From NCBI GenBank assembly GCA_937995865.1, contig CALKJA010000031.1:1-37706 (forward strand): a DNA stretch of 37,706 nucleotides. Reading direction: 5' to 3'. The stretch is from an uncultured Paracoccaceae bacterium. Its GTDB lineage: Bacteria; Pseudomonadota; Alphaproteobacteria; Rhodobacterales; Rhodobacteraceae. Positions within the stretch are counted from its first letter, which is position 1. Each line of letters starts with the position of its first letter. This document shows positions 1 to 10,992 of the stretch, piece by piece. The position numbers and the translations under genes are program-made. The notes below the pieces were generated by a model. It ran no database searches, was not told the DNA's origin, and saw only the letters and a list, made by a program, of their open reading frames with translations.

Positions 1-1317
<1,317 letters not shown>

Positions 1318-2196
1318 TTAGAGCGCTTCAGCGCCCGAGATAATTTCAATCAGCTCGTTGGTAATGACAGCCTGACGCGAGCGGTTGTACTCAATGGTCA
1401 GTTTGTCGATCATTTCGCCCGCGTTGCGGGTGGCGTTGTCCATCGCGGACATCCGGGCACCTTGTTCGCTGGCAGCATTTTCCAACAAAGCCGCAAAGAT
1501 TTGTGTCGCGACACCGCGCGGCAACAGATCGGCCAGAATGGCCTCTTCGCTGGGTTCATAGTCAAAGAGCGTTGTTGCGCTATCGGCATCCTCGTCCACC
1601 TCAAATGAGGCCGGGATGATTTGCTGCGCTGTGGGCACCTGGGTGACCACATTCACGAACTTCGCATATAGGATCGTCGCCACGTCGTACTCAGCCGCGT
1701 CAAAGCGGGCCAGAACGTCGCTCGCGATATCAGCCGCATCGGAATAGCCGATGCGCTTGACCGCTGTGAGATCCACGTGACCTACGAAATTATCGCCAAA
1801 GTCGCGCTTGATCGCATCGCGGCCTTTCTTGCCGACAGTCAGGATTTTCACCGTCCTACCTGCCGCCACAAGCTCAGACGCCTTTTGACGGGCGAGCTTT
1901 GCGATATTGCCGTTGAAGCCACCGCACAGGCCACGCTCTGCGGTCATGACAACCAGCAGATGCACCTGATCGCTGCCCGAGCCCGCCAGCAGCTTGGGCG
2001 CAGAGCCCGAGCCACCCACGGACGCGGCCAACCCACCCAGAACCGCGTTAAAGCGTTCTGTGTAGGGGCGCGATTGTTCCGCAGCTTCCTGCGCGCGGCG
2101 AAGCTTCGCCGCGGCAACCATTTGCATGGCCTTTGTGATCTTACGAGTGTTCTTAACAGTCGTGATCCGGTTTTTGAGGTCTTTCAGGTTTGCCAT
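1318..2196 (-). CDS. atpG: ATP synthase F1 subunit gamma
   Basis: Central rotor shaft of F1, coupling rotation of the membrane ring to the catalytic alpha/beta hexamer. The 292-residue protein begins [20 protein letters not shown], the conserved N-terminal helix, and ends with the matching C-terminal helix that contains [19 protein letters not shown]. These two helices form the antiparallel coiled-coil shaft. The segment [11 protein letters not shown] is also typical. Length matches alphaproteobacterial gamma subunits. The ATG at 2196 is preceded by an AAGGGG ribosome site and lies 12 nt after the atpA stop. It is transcribed between atpA and atpD. No anomaly seen. Confidence 0.98.
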   Translation of the reverse strand: MANLKDLKNRITTVKNTRKITKAMQMVAAAKLRRAQEAAEQSRPYTERFNAVLGGLAASVGGSGSAPKLLAGSGSDQVHLLVVMTAERGLCGGFNGNIAKLARQKASELVAAGRTVKILTVGKKGRDAIKRDFGDNFVGHVDLTAVKRIGYSDAADIASDVLARFDAAEYDVATILYAKFVNVVTQVPTAQQIIPASFEVDEDADSATTLFDYEPSEEAILADLLPRGVATQIFAALLENAASEQGARMSAMDNATRNAGEMIDKLTIEYNRSRQAVITNELIEIISGAEAL

Positions 2197-2208
2197 ATGT
2201 CTGGCCCC

Positions 2209-3747
2209 TTATGCGAAAGACGCGGCGTACTCGTCGAGAGCTGCTTTGATCTTGTCTGCGGGCTCGCCTTTGATCTTCGGATCTTCATCAGTGATGAATT
2301 TCAGCAGATCAGCGTGCTTGCCGCGCAGATGCGCCAGCAGACCTTGTTCAAAGCGACCCACATCCGACACAGCGATCTTGTCGAGGTAGCCTTTGGTGCC
2401 TGCATAGATAACACAGACGATCTCGGCGTTTGTCAGCGGCGAATACTGTGGCTGTTTCATCAGCTCAGTCAGACGTGCACCGCGGTTTAGAAGCTGCTGC
2501 GTTGCGGCGTCAAGATCCGACCCAAACTGCGCGAACGCGGCCATCTCACGATACTGAGCCAATTCCAGTTTCACCGGGCCAGCCACAGATTTCATCGCGT
2601 TTGTCTGTGCAGAGGATCCAACACGCGAAACGGACAGACCGGTGTTCACGGCAGGACGAATACCCTGATAGAACAGTTCGGTTTCAAGGAAGATCTGACC
2701 ATCCGTGATCGAAATCACGTTGGTTGGAATAAACGCGGAAACGTCACCACCTTGGGTCTCAATAACGGGCAGAGCCGTCAGCGAGCCGGAACCATAATCT
2801 TCGTTCAGTTTGGAAGACCGCTCCAGCAAACGGGAGTGGAGGTAGAAAACGTCACCAGGATACGCTTCACGGCCTGGTGGGCGGCGCAGAAGCAAGGACA
2901 TCTGGCGGTACGCCACGGCCTGTTTGGAAAGGTCATCATAGATAATCAGCGCGTGGCGGCCATTGTCACGGAAATGCTCGGCCATCGCTGTGGCGGCATA
3001 GGGTGCAAGGAACTGCAAAGGCGCCGGGTCAGAAGCTGTCGCGGCTACAACGATGGAGTATTCCATCGCGCCGCTTTCTTCGAGCTTTTTGACCAGCTGA
3101 GCAACTGTCGAGCGCTTTTGGCCAACAGCCACATAAACGCAATACAGCTTCTTGCCTTCATCGTCGCCAGCGGCGTCGTTGTAGGACTTCTGGTTCAGGA
3201 TCGTGTCCAGCGCGATGGCTGTTTTACCTGTCTGGCGGTCACCAATGATCAATTCGCGCTGGCCACGGCCAACTGGGATCATCGCGTCAACGGATTTCAG
3301 ACCCGTCGCCATCGGCTCGTGTACCGATTTCCGTGGGATGATGCCCGGCGCTTTGACGTCTGCAACGCTGGATGTGTCCGTCTTGATCGGCCCTTTGCCG
3401 TCAAGTGGGTTACCCAGACCGTCGACAACGCGACCCAACAATGCGTCGCCCGTTGGTACGGACACGATGGATTTCGTCCGCTTTACCGTGTCGCCTTCTT
3501 TGATGTCCCGGTCAGACCCAAAGATAACACAACCAACGTTGTCCATCTCAAGGTTCAGGGCCATACCCTGAATGCCACCGGGGAATTCGACCATCTCACC
3601 CGCTTGGATGTTGTCGAGTCCGTAAACGCGCGCGATACCGTCGCCCACGCTCAGCACACGACCAACTTCGGCAACTTCGGCTTCTTTGCCAAAGTTCTTA
3701 ATCTGGTCCTTCAGGATTGCAGAAATCTCTGCTGCTTGGATCGCCAT
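2209..3747 (-). CDS. atpA: ATP synthase F1 subunit alpha
   Basis: Non-catalytic nucleotide-binding subunit of the F1 hexamer. The 512 residues cover the full family length. The beta-barrel N-terminus begins [19 protein letters not shown]. The P-loop GDRQTGKT lies near residues 170-177, followed by the segments [18 protein letters not shown] and [13 protein letters not shown]. The ATG at 3747 has a GAGGTCGG ribosome site upstream and follows the atpH stop by one nucleotide, so the two genes are very likely translationally coupled. As in most Alphaproteobacteria the F1 genes are here and the F0 genes (atpIBEF) are not. Confidence 0.98.
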   Translation of the reverse strand: MAIQAAEISAILKDQIKNFGKEAEVAEVGRVLSVGDGIARVYGLDNIQAGEMVEFPGGIQGMALNLEMDNVGCVIFGSDRDIKEGDTVKRTKSIVSVPTGDALLGRVVDGLGNPLDGKGPIKTDTSSVADVKAPGIIPRKSVHEPMATGLKSVDAMIPVGRGQRELIIGDRQTGKTAIALDTILNQKSYNDAAGDDEGKKLYCVYVAVGQKRSTVAQLVKKLEESGAMEYSIVVAATASDPAPLQFLAPYAATAMAEHFRDNGRHALIIYDDLSKQAVAYRQMSLLLRRPPGREAYPGDVFYLHSRLLERSSKLNEDYGSGSLTALPVIETQGGDVSAFIPTNVISITDGQIFLETELFYQGIRPAVNTGLSVSRVGSSAQTNAMKSVAGPVKLELAQYREMAAFAQFGSDLDAATQQLLNRGARLTELMKQPQYSPLTNAEIVCVIYAGTKGYLDKIAVSDVGRFEQGLLAHLRGKHADLLKFITDEDPKIKGEPADKIKAALDEYAASFA

Positions 3748-3748
3748 G

Positions 3749-4309
3749 TTATCCGACCTCTTTCATAGTGTTCTGGAGCGCGGCGAGCTTGGCCTTGATC
3801 GACGTATCGATCATTTTAGAGCCCACCTTTACAATCATGCCGCCAATGAGGCTCTCGTCCACACTGGCATCAATATTCACATCTTTGCCGACCTGCTTTT
3901 TCAGCGTCTTCGCCAGCTCATTAACCTGCGGCTTGCTCAGCGCTTTGGCACTGACCACTTCCGCGGTCACTTCGCCTTTGTGCTCAGCAATCAAACCGCG
4001 CAGAGCGGTAACAAGCTGCGGCACCACAAACAGGCGCCGCTTTTGAGCCATCAGCGCAAGGGTATTAGTCAGCATGCCGCCGAGCTTTGCCTTTTTGGCA
4101 AATGCGACCACGGCATTTTGCATCTCACCGCGGGAGTAGACCGGCGAGCTCATAAAGCCGCGCAAATCATCTGAAGCGTCAAGCGCCTCACCCAAAGCGG
4201 TGATATCTTTTTCCAAAGCAGGAAGCTTTTTTTCGCCCAAAGCCAAGTCAAACAAGGCAGTGGCATAACGGTGAGCTACACCGTTGGAGATCGAAGCTGG
4301 TTCGGACAC
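3749..4309 (-). CDS. atpH: ATP synthase subunit delta
   Basis: Delta subunit of F1 (equivalent to mitochondrial OSCP), linking the top of the alpha/beta hexamer to the peripheral b stalk. The protein contains the family features [16 protein letters not shown] at the N-terminus and, near the end, [24 protein letters not shown] place the start at the GTG at 4309 (reading [12 protein letters not shown]). An AAGGG site lies five nucleotides upstream, and this gives the usual 186 residues. The reading frame also allows a GTG at 4315, but that is too close to the ribosome site. First gene of the F1 operon; it ends one nucleotide before atpA. Confidence 0.95.
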   Translation of the reverse strand: MSEPASISNGVAHRYATALFDLALGEKKLPALEKDITALGEALDASDDLRGFMSSPVYSRGEMQNAVVAFAKKAKLGGMLTNTLALMAQKRRLFVVPQLVTALRGLIAEHKGEVTAEVVSAKALSKPQVNELAKTLKKQVGKDVNIDASVDESLIGGMIVKVGSKMIDTSIKAKLAALQNTMKEVG

Positions 4310-4796
4310 GTCCACCCTTTCGATTATTGTTCCACCCCTGACGTAGGGGCATTCGATTGTGCGGAACCGTTAAGAAACCGCAAATTCGGAGCGGATGTAA
4401 CAGAGCAAAACGTCAGTCGCAATGCCTGCCGACCCTGTCGAATAGAGAACATATTGTTTTATTTCGCATACTTATCCGACATGCGACCCTTTGAACCGGA
4501 AAAATGCTCGCTGAAGAGGGCGGAATCTGCCCGACTGCCGGTTTTAAGGGTGCGATTCTACCTGCGACCCCAGCTCCAAGATCCGCGTCACGGGGAAAGT
4601 TGTGCGGATCAAAACATGCGTTGATCCGGTGTTTTTCTATACTGTGCCTCTACCGGGCCTTTACCGGCACCCAACCGCTGAAAAAACGCCCTTTTGCGCA
4701 AATGATCACCGCGTTCTCCGAAACAGTGCGTTCCTTTGTCGTTTGGCGATGAATAGGCTACGGTCGCGCAGCGTATTTAAATCAGGTTTTTGTCAA
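4310..4796. other. Intergenic region between divergent atpH and the 4797 gene
   Basis: About 490 bp with no convincing gene; the short reading frames here lack ribosome sites and protein-like composition. It must contain the divergent promoters of the atp operon and of the repeat protein. A five-base inverted repeat (CCCCT/AGGGG, 4335-4349) sits in the probable atpH leader. The stretch 4440-4490 is A/T-richer than its surroundings. I see no tRNA or riboswitch pattern. Confidence 0.6.
4394..4422 (-). promoter_or_regulatory. Candidate promoter of the atp operon
   Basis: On the minus strand a TTGCGA hexamer (4417-4422) is followed after 17 nt by TACATC (4394-4399), about 85 nt upstream of the atpH start. 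Spacing is ideal and the hexamers fit loose alphaproteobacterial sigma-70 consensus, but this is pattern matching only. Confidence 0.3.
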
Positions 4797-6383
4797 ATGC
4801 TCGGTTCTACCATAATCATCGCCGTTGTCGGGATTGCCGCACTTTCGGACATCTTCAATTTTGGCAACGTCCTTGGGGTAAATGACAACGAAGAGGGCCG
4901 TGGCTCTGGCCCAAATGAAGAGCCGGGCGACGTGGTCACGCTTCAATCTGACGGGGGCGCCGTTCAATCCATCGAGTTGGCCGCTGGCACAACCGAGCTC
5001 GTGGGCACGGACGGGTCCGATACAATCATCGCGCCATCGGTTGACGGGCTTACTGTTGATGCGGGTCTAGGAGCCGATACGGTTCAAGTTGGTTTAGGCA
5101 CAAACATTTCAGACAGCGCTGATGACGCACAAGAGGGCGCGTCGGTTGATGTCTTTTTGCTGAATGTCACAGCCGAAGATCTTGTTGACCCGGTCACCCC
5201 CTCAGCGATTGAACTGGGGGGGGCGTCCACCGATGCCAATTCGCTTTTCATCTCGCTTCCTGAAGGCAACACGCAATCGGTTTATGTGTCGCTGTCAGAG
5301 ACAACTTCCGCAGACGGAACCGTTGCCCGTTTGGGCGCGATCTTCCTGTCAGACAGCGCTGACTTGGCCTTGGCGGATCTTGCAACAAGCGCTACACAAA
5401 TTGCTTCGCTTGATCTTGGAATGTCCATCCCAGAAGGCGAAGACACCCGGCTTTCCGCACCCGAAATCGCGACCACGAATGGGGTGGCCGCCGTATTTAC
5501 CGACGATGCCCTTGCCGGTGCCAGTGATGCATTGAGCGCAAAAATCGGCACCTATGAAGATCTAACCGGGCTTGTCGGAGACATCGTGTCCTTGACGCCA
5601 AATGATCTCCTTGCGCCCGCAACCGGGTCTTTGACCACACCGTCAACCATTTCAGTGCTGATTGATACACCGGAGTCAGATGCCTCCACCGTTGTCCTCA
5701 GCACCACGGATCCGTTGGACACACGTGTGGCAATAGCGACCGCTGGCGACGACGTGATCAGCACGCAAACGGACCCAGCCGCAGCGCATGGGATCGCGCC
5801 ATTGGCCGGCAATGATGAGGTGACCTTTGGCTTAGGCACGACGATCACCTCTATTGCTACAGACGGTGATACGTTTGCTGAGGATGGCGCAGACTTCTAC
5901 ACGCTCAATGTGACCGAAGCCGCGTTGGCGATCCGCGCGGATCCGGATGCTGTCGCGCCCGCTGCTGCGGTGGTCGAGTATTTCGATGAAAGCGATACCT
6001 TGGTGGTCGAGGTGCCGGATGGGTTCATACTGCATACTGTTGTGTCCGCTGACGTGACACAAGTTGCCGACACTGATTTGACTGTAAACGACGCCACGAT
6101 GCGCATTTATCTCAGCGAAGCTACTTCGCTCACCGTTTCCCAACTGCTCCAACCGGGACTTGCGATTGAAGTTGCGGAACTTGGACTTGGCAGCACTGAC
6201 GCCACCGGAAGCACGGGGAGCGAAGACACGCTGAACACCAACCCGATCGTCAGAACCAATGCCGTGTTGGGTACACAGGCCGTCATCTTGTCGACAGACG
6301 GCAATGTGGTCGCAGTTCAGAATGCAAACGAGGGTGACCCCATCCTGCCGGGCATCCTCTCAACAACGGTTGTCGGCACATAA
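4797..6383 (+). CDS. Acidic, probably exported protein with two internal repeats, function unknown
   Basis: I do not recognise a named family. From the ATG at 4797 (528 residues) the protein begins MLGSTIIIAVVGIAALSDIF, a single hydrophobic segment, followed by a very acidic Ser/Thr/Asp/Ala-rich chain almost without Cys. The frame is open from 4602, but the first 65 codons look non-coding; starting at 4797 puts the hydrophobic segment at the N-terminus. The ribosome site is weak. Two copies of a roughly 120-residue unit are visible, at about residues 90-212 and 336-466. Each opens with a G-x-D-x-V-x-x-GLGT-x-I pattern, continues through D-x-(F/Y)-x-LNVT, and ends near (F/Y)LS-(D/E) and LxLG. 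The G/D-rich segments, including GTDGSDTI upstream of the first unit, resemble degenerate RTX calcium-binding repeats. Surface or secreted location is inferred. Confidence 0.75.
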   Translation: MLGSTIIIAVVGIAALSDIFNFGNVLGVNDNEEGRGSGPNEEPGDVVTLQSDGGAVQSIELAAGTTELVGTDGSDTIIAPSVDGLTVDAGLGADTVQVGLGTNISDSADDAQEGASVDVFLLNVTAEDLVDPVTPSAIELGGASTDANSLFISLPEGNTQSVYVSLSETTSADGTVARLGAIFLSDSADLALADLATSATQIASLDLGMSIPEGEDTRLSAPEIATTNGVAAVFTDDALAGASDALSAKIGTYEDLTGLVGDIVSLTPNDLLAPATGSLTTPSTISVLIDTPESDASTVVLSTTDPLDTRVAIATAGDDVISTQTDPAAAHGIAPLAGNDEVTFGLGTTITSIATDGDTFAEDGADFYTLNVTEAALAIRADPDAVAPAAAVVEYFDESDTLVVEVPDGFILHTVVSADVTQVADTDLTVNDATMRIYLSEATSLTVSQLLQPGLAIEVAELGLGSTDATGSTGSEDTLNTNPIVRTNAVLGTQAVILSTDGNVVAVQNANEGDPILPGILSTTVVGT

Positions 6384-6405
6384 CGGGCCAAGCTGGTTTT
6401 CGGGT

Positions 6406-7188
6406 TTAGGGAATATCCATCGCCGTCGGTACGCCACGCCCCTGCACCGGTTTTGGCGCAGGCGCCCCGATACCTTCGAGCACCTTCAAAGGGTGGCTGA
6501 TCACCTGCCCCAGACCGGGGCGTGCGGGTCGCGGCACTTGTTTCTTGACCTCAACCATCAAAACCCCACCTCCCCGCCACGCGGGGATCGCACTTCCCAA
6601 ACGCTCAAGGAGCGGCCCGGCACGCCGCCAGAACTTCGTGCGTTTTGGCGGTTGATACAAAGCCGTGACATGGCGCACTGGCTCAAGCCCGTGATACTTT
6701 AATCGCGCTTCGATTTGGCTGGGCGTGAACGGTCTTGAAAATGAGAACGGTGTGCCGTCTTGGCGGGCCCATGCACTGATCCTGTTGGGCACGATGAAAA
6801 TGGCGCGGCCTTCGGGCGCAAGCGCCCGGTAGCTTTCTTCCAACAAGGCGGCAGGATGTTCCGATGTATCGAAACCGTGAAGCATGATCAGCTTGTCGAC
6901 ACTTTCATTCTCAACCGGCCACAGGGTTTCTTCGCATAACACGCTGACATTTGGTGCGCCCACGGGCCAATGCATCACCCCTTGCGGCCCTGGCATCAGC
7001 GCGATGACACGTGCCGCATTCTTGAGATACGGGCGCAGCATCGGTACGGCAAATCCAAAGCCCACAACCGTCTCCCCGCGCGCATCAGGCCAAAGGCTAC
7101 ACAACTTTTCACGCACGGCACTTTGGGCCGCGCGGCCCAAAGCGGACCTGTAGTAGAAATTTCGCAATGTCATCACATCAAGATGCAC
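6406..7188 (-). CDS. Class I SAM-dependent methyltransferase family protein
   Basis: A 260-residue protein with a Rossmann-type methyltransferase core in its first 170 residues. The glycine region is GETVVGFGFAVPMLRPYL, an acidic/DxL segment follows at ESVDKLIMLHGFDTSEHPA, and the post-core reads ALAPEGRAIFIVPNR, the usual 'L.PGG.l.iv.PN' strand. A Pro-rich C-terminal tail carries basic residues. The glycine motif is GFGFA rather than a typical GxGxG, so SAM binding may be altered. The substrate cannot be told. The start at 7188 (MHLDVMTLRNFYY) or the internal ATG at 7173 are both possible. It converges with the 4797 gene and diverges from clpA. Related genes of this kind are common in Rhodobacterales; this is from memory, not a search. 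Confidence 0.8.
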   Translation of the reverse strand: MHLDVMTLRNFYYRSALGRAAQSAVREKLCSLWPDARGETVVGFGFAVPMLRPYLKNAARVIALMPGPQGVMHWPVGAPNVSVLCEETLWPVENESVDKLIMLHGFDTSEHPAALLEESYRALAPEGRAIFIVPNRISAWARQDGTPFSFSRPFTPSQIEARLKYHGLEPVRHVTALYQPPKRTKFWRRAGPLLERLGSAIPAWRGGGVLMVEVKKQVPRPARPGLGQVISHPLKVLEGIGAPAPKPVQGRGVPTAMDIP

Positions 7189-7474
7189 AGCACGCCCCCA
7201 AGTTGACCTATTGGTAAATCTAAGGACTGCGCCGCCGAATTACCACGCCCCTTGAACCAGGGTCTTGCACCGCCCATTTACCTCTTCCAACGGAAATACT
7301 GCCCGCGATGATCGCAGCACACGGCATTCTTTGCAGATTGTGACCGTTTTTTTTGAGAATCCCCTTGAAGCGCGGCGAAGAAAACCGAAACTTAATGGTA
7401 ACAGGCCACGGTTGCCGTGGGCCGAGAGCAAATCTCCCGACCCCACGTGACCCCGAGCAGAGGAGCAACGTCTC

Positions 7475-9811
7475 GTGCCTTCATTCTCGACGACTCTTGA
7501 ACAGGCGATCCATTCCGCATTGGCGCTTGCCAATGCGCGGCGCCACGAACTTGCGACGCTTGAACATTTGCTTTTGGCGCTGATCGATGAACCTGACGCC
7601 GCTAAGGTGATGCAGGCATGCTCGGTTGATCTTGATGCCTTGCGCACCTCGCTTGAGGAATTTGTTGAGGATGACCTCTCAACCCTCATCACCGATGTCG
7701 ACGGCTCAGAAGCGGTGCCAACGGCCGCCTTCCAGCGCGTGATCCAACGCGCCGCAATCCATGTGCAATCCTCAGGCCGCACCGAAGTCACCGGCGCCAA
7801 TGTGCTTGTTGCGATTTTCGCTGAGCGCGAGAGCAATGCCGCTTACTTCCTGCAAGAACAAGACATGACCCGCTATGACGCCGTGAACTTTATCGCGCAT
7901 GGCGTGGCGAAGGATCCATCCTTTGGCGAAAGCCGCCCCGTGACAGGCGCGCCGGATGAAAGTGATGGATTTTCGGCTGACATGTCCGGCGAAGACAGCA
8001 AAAAAGAAGAAAGCGCGCTGGCCAAATATTGCGTGGACCTAAACGCCAAAGCTGGCAAGGGCGATGTTGATCCTTTGATCGGTCGCGCCCATGAGGTGGA
8101 ACGCTGCATTCAGGTTCTGTGCCGCCGCCGCAAAAACAATCCAATCCTTGTCGGCGATCCCGGCGTTGGCAAAACCGCCATCGCCGAAGGGTTGGCGCGT
8201 AAAATTGTGGGTGGTGAAACCCCGCAAGTGCTGTCTGGCACAACGATCTATTCGCTCGATATGGGCGCCCTTTTGGCTGGCACGCGGTATCGTGGCGATT
8301 TTGAAGAGCGTCTCAAAGCCGTGATGACCGAACTTGAAGACCACGAAGATGCAGTGCTCTTTATCGATGAAATCCACACCGTCATTGGCGCAGGCGCGAC
8401 CTCTGGCGGGGCAATGGATGCCTCAAACCTTCTGAAGCCCGCGCTTCAGGGTGGCAAACTGCGCTGCATGGGATCCACAACCTACAAAGAGTTTCGCCAG
8501 CATTTTGAGAAGGACCGCGCCTTGGCGCGTCGCTTCCAGAAGATCGATGTTGCAGAGCCTTCGGTGGATGACGCGGTCAAAATCCTTAAGGGTCTGAAAC
8601 CCTATTTTGAGGAACACCACGGCGTTAAATATACGTCCGATGCGATCAAAACCGCGGTTGAGCTGGCCGCTCGGTACATTAATGACCGCAAACTCCCCGA
8701 CAAAGCAATCGACGTGATCGATGAAGCGGGGGCTGCCCAACATATCGTGGCCGAAAGCAAGCGCCGCAAAACGATTGGCCAAAAAGAGATCGAGGCTGTG
8801 GTCGCAAAAATTGCGCGCATCCCGCCGAAAAACGTGTCCAAGGACGATGCCGAGGTTCTCAAGGATCTCGAAGTATCGCTCAAGCGCGTGGTCTTTGGGC
8901 AAGACAAGGCAATCGAAGCGCTGTCATCGGCCATCAAACTGGCCCGTGCGGGTCTGCGCGAACCCGAAAAGCCAATCGGCAACTACCTTTTTGCCGGGCC
9001 AACCGGTGTGGGTAAAACCGAGGTCGCCAAGCAGCTGGCCGATACCCTTGGCGTGGAATTGCTGCGCTTTGACATGTCGGAATACATGGAAAAGCACGCG
9101 GTTTCCCGGCTGATCGGGGCCCCTCCCGGCTATGTTGGTTTTGATCAGGGCGGTATGCTAACCGATGGTGTGGACCAACACCCCCATTGCGTGTTGCTGC
9201 TCGATGAGATGGAAAAGGCGCACCCGGATGTCTACAACATCCTGTTGCAAGTGATGGATCACGGCTCTCTCACCGATCACAACGGGCGCACTGTGGATTT
9301 CCGCAATGTTATCCTGATCATGACATCAAACGCCGGCGCGGCAGAACAGGCCAAATCGGCCATCGGCTTTGGCCGGGACCGCCGCGAGGGCGAAGACACC
9401 GCCGCCATCGAGCGCACATTCACGCCCGAATTCCGCAACCGTTTGGATGCTGTGATTTCCTTTGCGGCGCTGCCCAAAGACGTCATCATGCAGGTCGTCG
9501 AGAAGTTTGTACTGCAACTCGAAGCGCAGCTGATGGATCGCAACGTCTCAATTGAGCTGACACCCAAAGCCGCGGCTTGGCTGGGTGAAAAGGGTTATGA
9601 TGATCGCATGGGTGCGCGCCCTCTGGGCCGCGTCATTCAGGAATACATCAAAAAGCCACTGGCAGAAGAGCTGCTCTTCGGCAAACTGATGAAGGGCGGC
9701 CTGATCAAAGTTGGCGTCAAGAATGGTGAGCTGGACCTACGGATTGAAAGCCCCGAAAAACGCCGCCTTTCAGGATCGGGTGACACGCCGCCGTTGCTCA
9801 CTGCGGAATGA
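7475..9811 (+). CDS. clpA: ATP-dependent Clp protease ATP-binding subunit ClpA
   Basis: Hexameric AAA+ unfoldase that feeds substrates to the ClpP peptidase in the cytoplasm. The 778 residues match the family length. The N-domain (1-145) is the double Clp-N repeat that normally binds the ClpS adaptor. The first AAA+ domain has Walker A GDPGVGKT (227-234), and the second has GPTGVGKT near residue 508. An IGF loop (SAIGFGRDR, near residue 629) is the ClpP-docking motif, separating ClpA from non-proteolytic ClpB. The start is the GTG at 7475, preceded by AGAGGAG with good spacing; no ATG competes. No clpS or clpP is present in the window. The stop overlaps the next start as ATGA. Confidence 0.97.
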   Translation: MPSFSTTLEQAIHSALALANARRHELATLEHLLLALIDEPDAAKVMQACSVDLDALRTSLEEFVEDDLSTLITDVDGSEAVPTAAFQRVIQRAAIHVQSSGRTEVTGANVLVAIFAERESNAAYFLQEQDMTRYDAVNFIAHGVAKDPSFGESRPVTGAPDESDGFSADMSGEDSKKEESALAKYCVDLNAKAGKGDVDPLIGRAHEVERCIQVLCRRRKNNPILVGDPGVGKTAIAEGLARKIVGGETPQVLSGTTIYSLDMGALLAGTRYRGDFEERLKAVMTELEDHEDAVLFIDEIHTVIGAGATSGGAMDASNLLKPALQGGKLRCMGSTTYKEFRQHFEKDRALARRFQKIDVAEPSVDDAVKILKGLKPYFEEHHGVKYTSDAIKTAVELAARYINDRKLPDKAIDVIDEAGAAQHIVAESKRRKTIGQKEIEAVVAKIARIPPKNVSKDDAEVLKDLEVSLKRVVFGQDKAIEALSSAIKLARAGLREPEKPIGNYLFAGPTGVGKTEVAKQLADTLGVELLRFDMSEYMEKHAVSRLIGAPPGYVGFDQGGMLTDGVDQHPHCVLLLDEMEKAHPDVYNILLQVMDHGSLTDHNGRTVDFRNVILIMTSNAGAAEQAKSAIGFGRDRREGEDTAAIERTFTPEFRNRLDAVISFAALPKDVIMQVVEKFVLQLEAQLMDRNVSIELTPKAAAWLGEKGYDDRMGARPLGRVIQEYIKKPLAEELLFGKLMKGGLIKVGVKNGELDLRIESPEKRRLSGSGDTPPLLTAE

Positions 9812-10821
9812 TCCTAAAACGCATACGGCACGCGGCCGCTCCTTTTTTGGGGGCGGCCGTTTTGCTGGCGGTCCCGTTTGCGCCGATACACGCGCAAGAG
9901 CAGGAAACGGGCAAGGGCATTCTGTTGTCTCAGCCCATCGATTGCACATTGGGAGAGGATTGTTACCTGCAAGCGCTGTTTGACCACGATCCCACCTCCG
10001 AAAGCGGGGACTTTTCCTGTGGAACACTCACACGAAACGATCATGAAGGGTCTGATTTCGCATTGCCCAACCTTCAGGCCATGCGCGACGGGGTGAATGT
10101 GCTGTCTGCAGCACCGGGCACTGTGGTTGGCATTCGCAATGTTTACCCTGACATTCCCGCAAACGCAGAAAACGCCCCTGATATCGGGACCCAGTTTTGC
10201 GGGAACGGCGTGGCGATTTCGCATGGCGATGGCTGGATCACCCAATATTGCCACATGAAGCTCGACAGTATCCGTGTGCAAGAAGGTCAGCGCGTCGCCA
10301 AAGGCACCCCCCTTGGTGAGGTGGGGCTGAGCGGTATGACAACCTTTCCGCATTTGCATCTGACCGTCTTACGAGATGGTCACACGGATGTAGATCCCTT
10401 TGCCCCAGATGGCCCTACCTGCAACGCCGCCCCCACGCGTACACTTTGGCAGGATCCCCTGCTTCTCAAAGAGGGTGGCTTCTACGTGACGGGCTTTGCC
10501 AAAGAGGTGCCTTCCTTCGATGCGATGAAAGACGATCTTCAAAGTGACGCAGATCTCTCAATTCAAGCGCCGATCGTGGCTTGGGTCTCTGGCTTTGGGG
10601 TGCAAGCAGGGGATGTGTTAACCACTGAAATCAACGGTCCAGGCGGGATTTTTCATCGCTCCGAGCAAGTGTTTGAGAAGCGTTTGGAAACATGGCAGCG
10701 CTTTACCGGGCGGAATTTTACGACCTTCACATGGGAGCCCGGCCCGTATGTTGCCACTTTTACCCTGACCCGAACGGGCCGTGTGCTAGACACTCAGACG
10801 ATCACTGCCATCGCCGAATAA
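9808..10821 (+). CDS. M23-family (LytM-type) metallopeptidase, exported
   Basis: Probable peptidoglycan-acting or peptidoglycan-associated zinc peptidase of the periplasm. The 337-residue protein starts with a signal peptide ([20 protein letters not shown], probable cleavage after IHAQ near residue 30). The M23 core shows the zinc ligands H79-x3-D83 (NDHEGSDFALPN), the segment ISHGDGWITQYCHMK, and the H-x-H motif in FPHLHLTV near residue 182. All four metal/catalytic positions are therefore kept, so it may be active. The C-terminal 120 residues form an unrecognised beta-rich domain. Its ATG overlaps the clpA stop (ATGA), so the gene is probably translated by coupling with clpA. This is an unexpected partner for a cytoplasmic unfoldase. 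Confidence 0.93.
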   Translation: MILKRIRHAAAPFLGAAVLLAVPFAPIHAQEQETGKGILLSQPIDCTLGEDCYLQALFDHDPTSESGDFSCGTLTRNDHEGSDFALPNLQAMRDGVNVLSAAPGTVVGIRNVYPDIPANAENAPDIGTQFCGNGVAISHGDGWITQYCHMKLDSIRVQEGQRVAKGTPLGEVGLSGMTTFPHLHLTVLRDGHTDVDPFAPDGPTCNAAPTRTLWQDPLLLKEGGFYVTGFAKEVPSFDAMKDDLQSDADLSIQAPIVAWVSGFGVQAGDVLTTEINGPGGIFHRSEQVFEKRLETWQRFTGRNFTTFTWEPGPYVATFTLTRTGRVLDTQTITAIAE

Positions 10822-10992
10822 ATATATTTGCAAACCTGCGCCGTTAACCCCGCAAAGGCTCAGCTGTGTGCGAAAATCGCGTATGTAATGGATGTGCATA
10901 GGTTGTGCATCAGTTGTGACCCCGCATGTTTTGAACGTTTGGGCCTGGTGCCGGCGCTACATGCCCGAACATCAACAGGCCGAACGCCAGTT

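Noticed and set aside
4600-4640. Promoter TTGATC/TATACT before the 4797 gene
   Set aside because: The two hexamers are only 11 nt apart, too close for a sigma-70 promoter.
7189-7474. Heat-shock (sigma-32) promoter of clpA
   Set aside because: CTTGAA occurs at 7364-7369, but no matching -10 lies at the proper distance; the nearest (CTTAAT) is 21 nt away.
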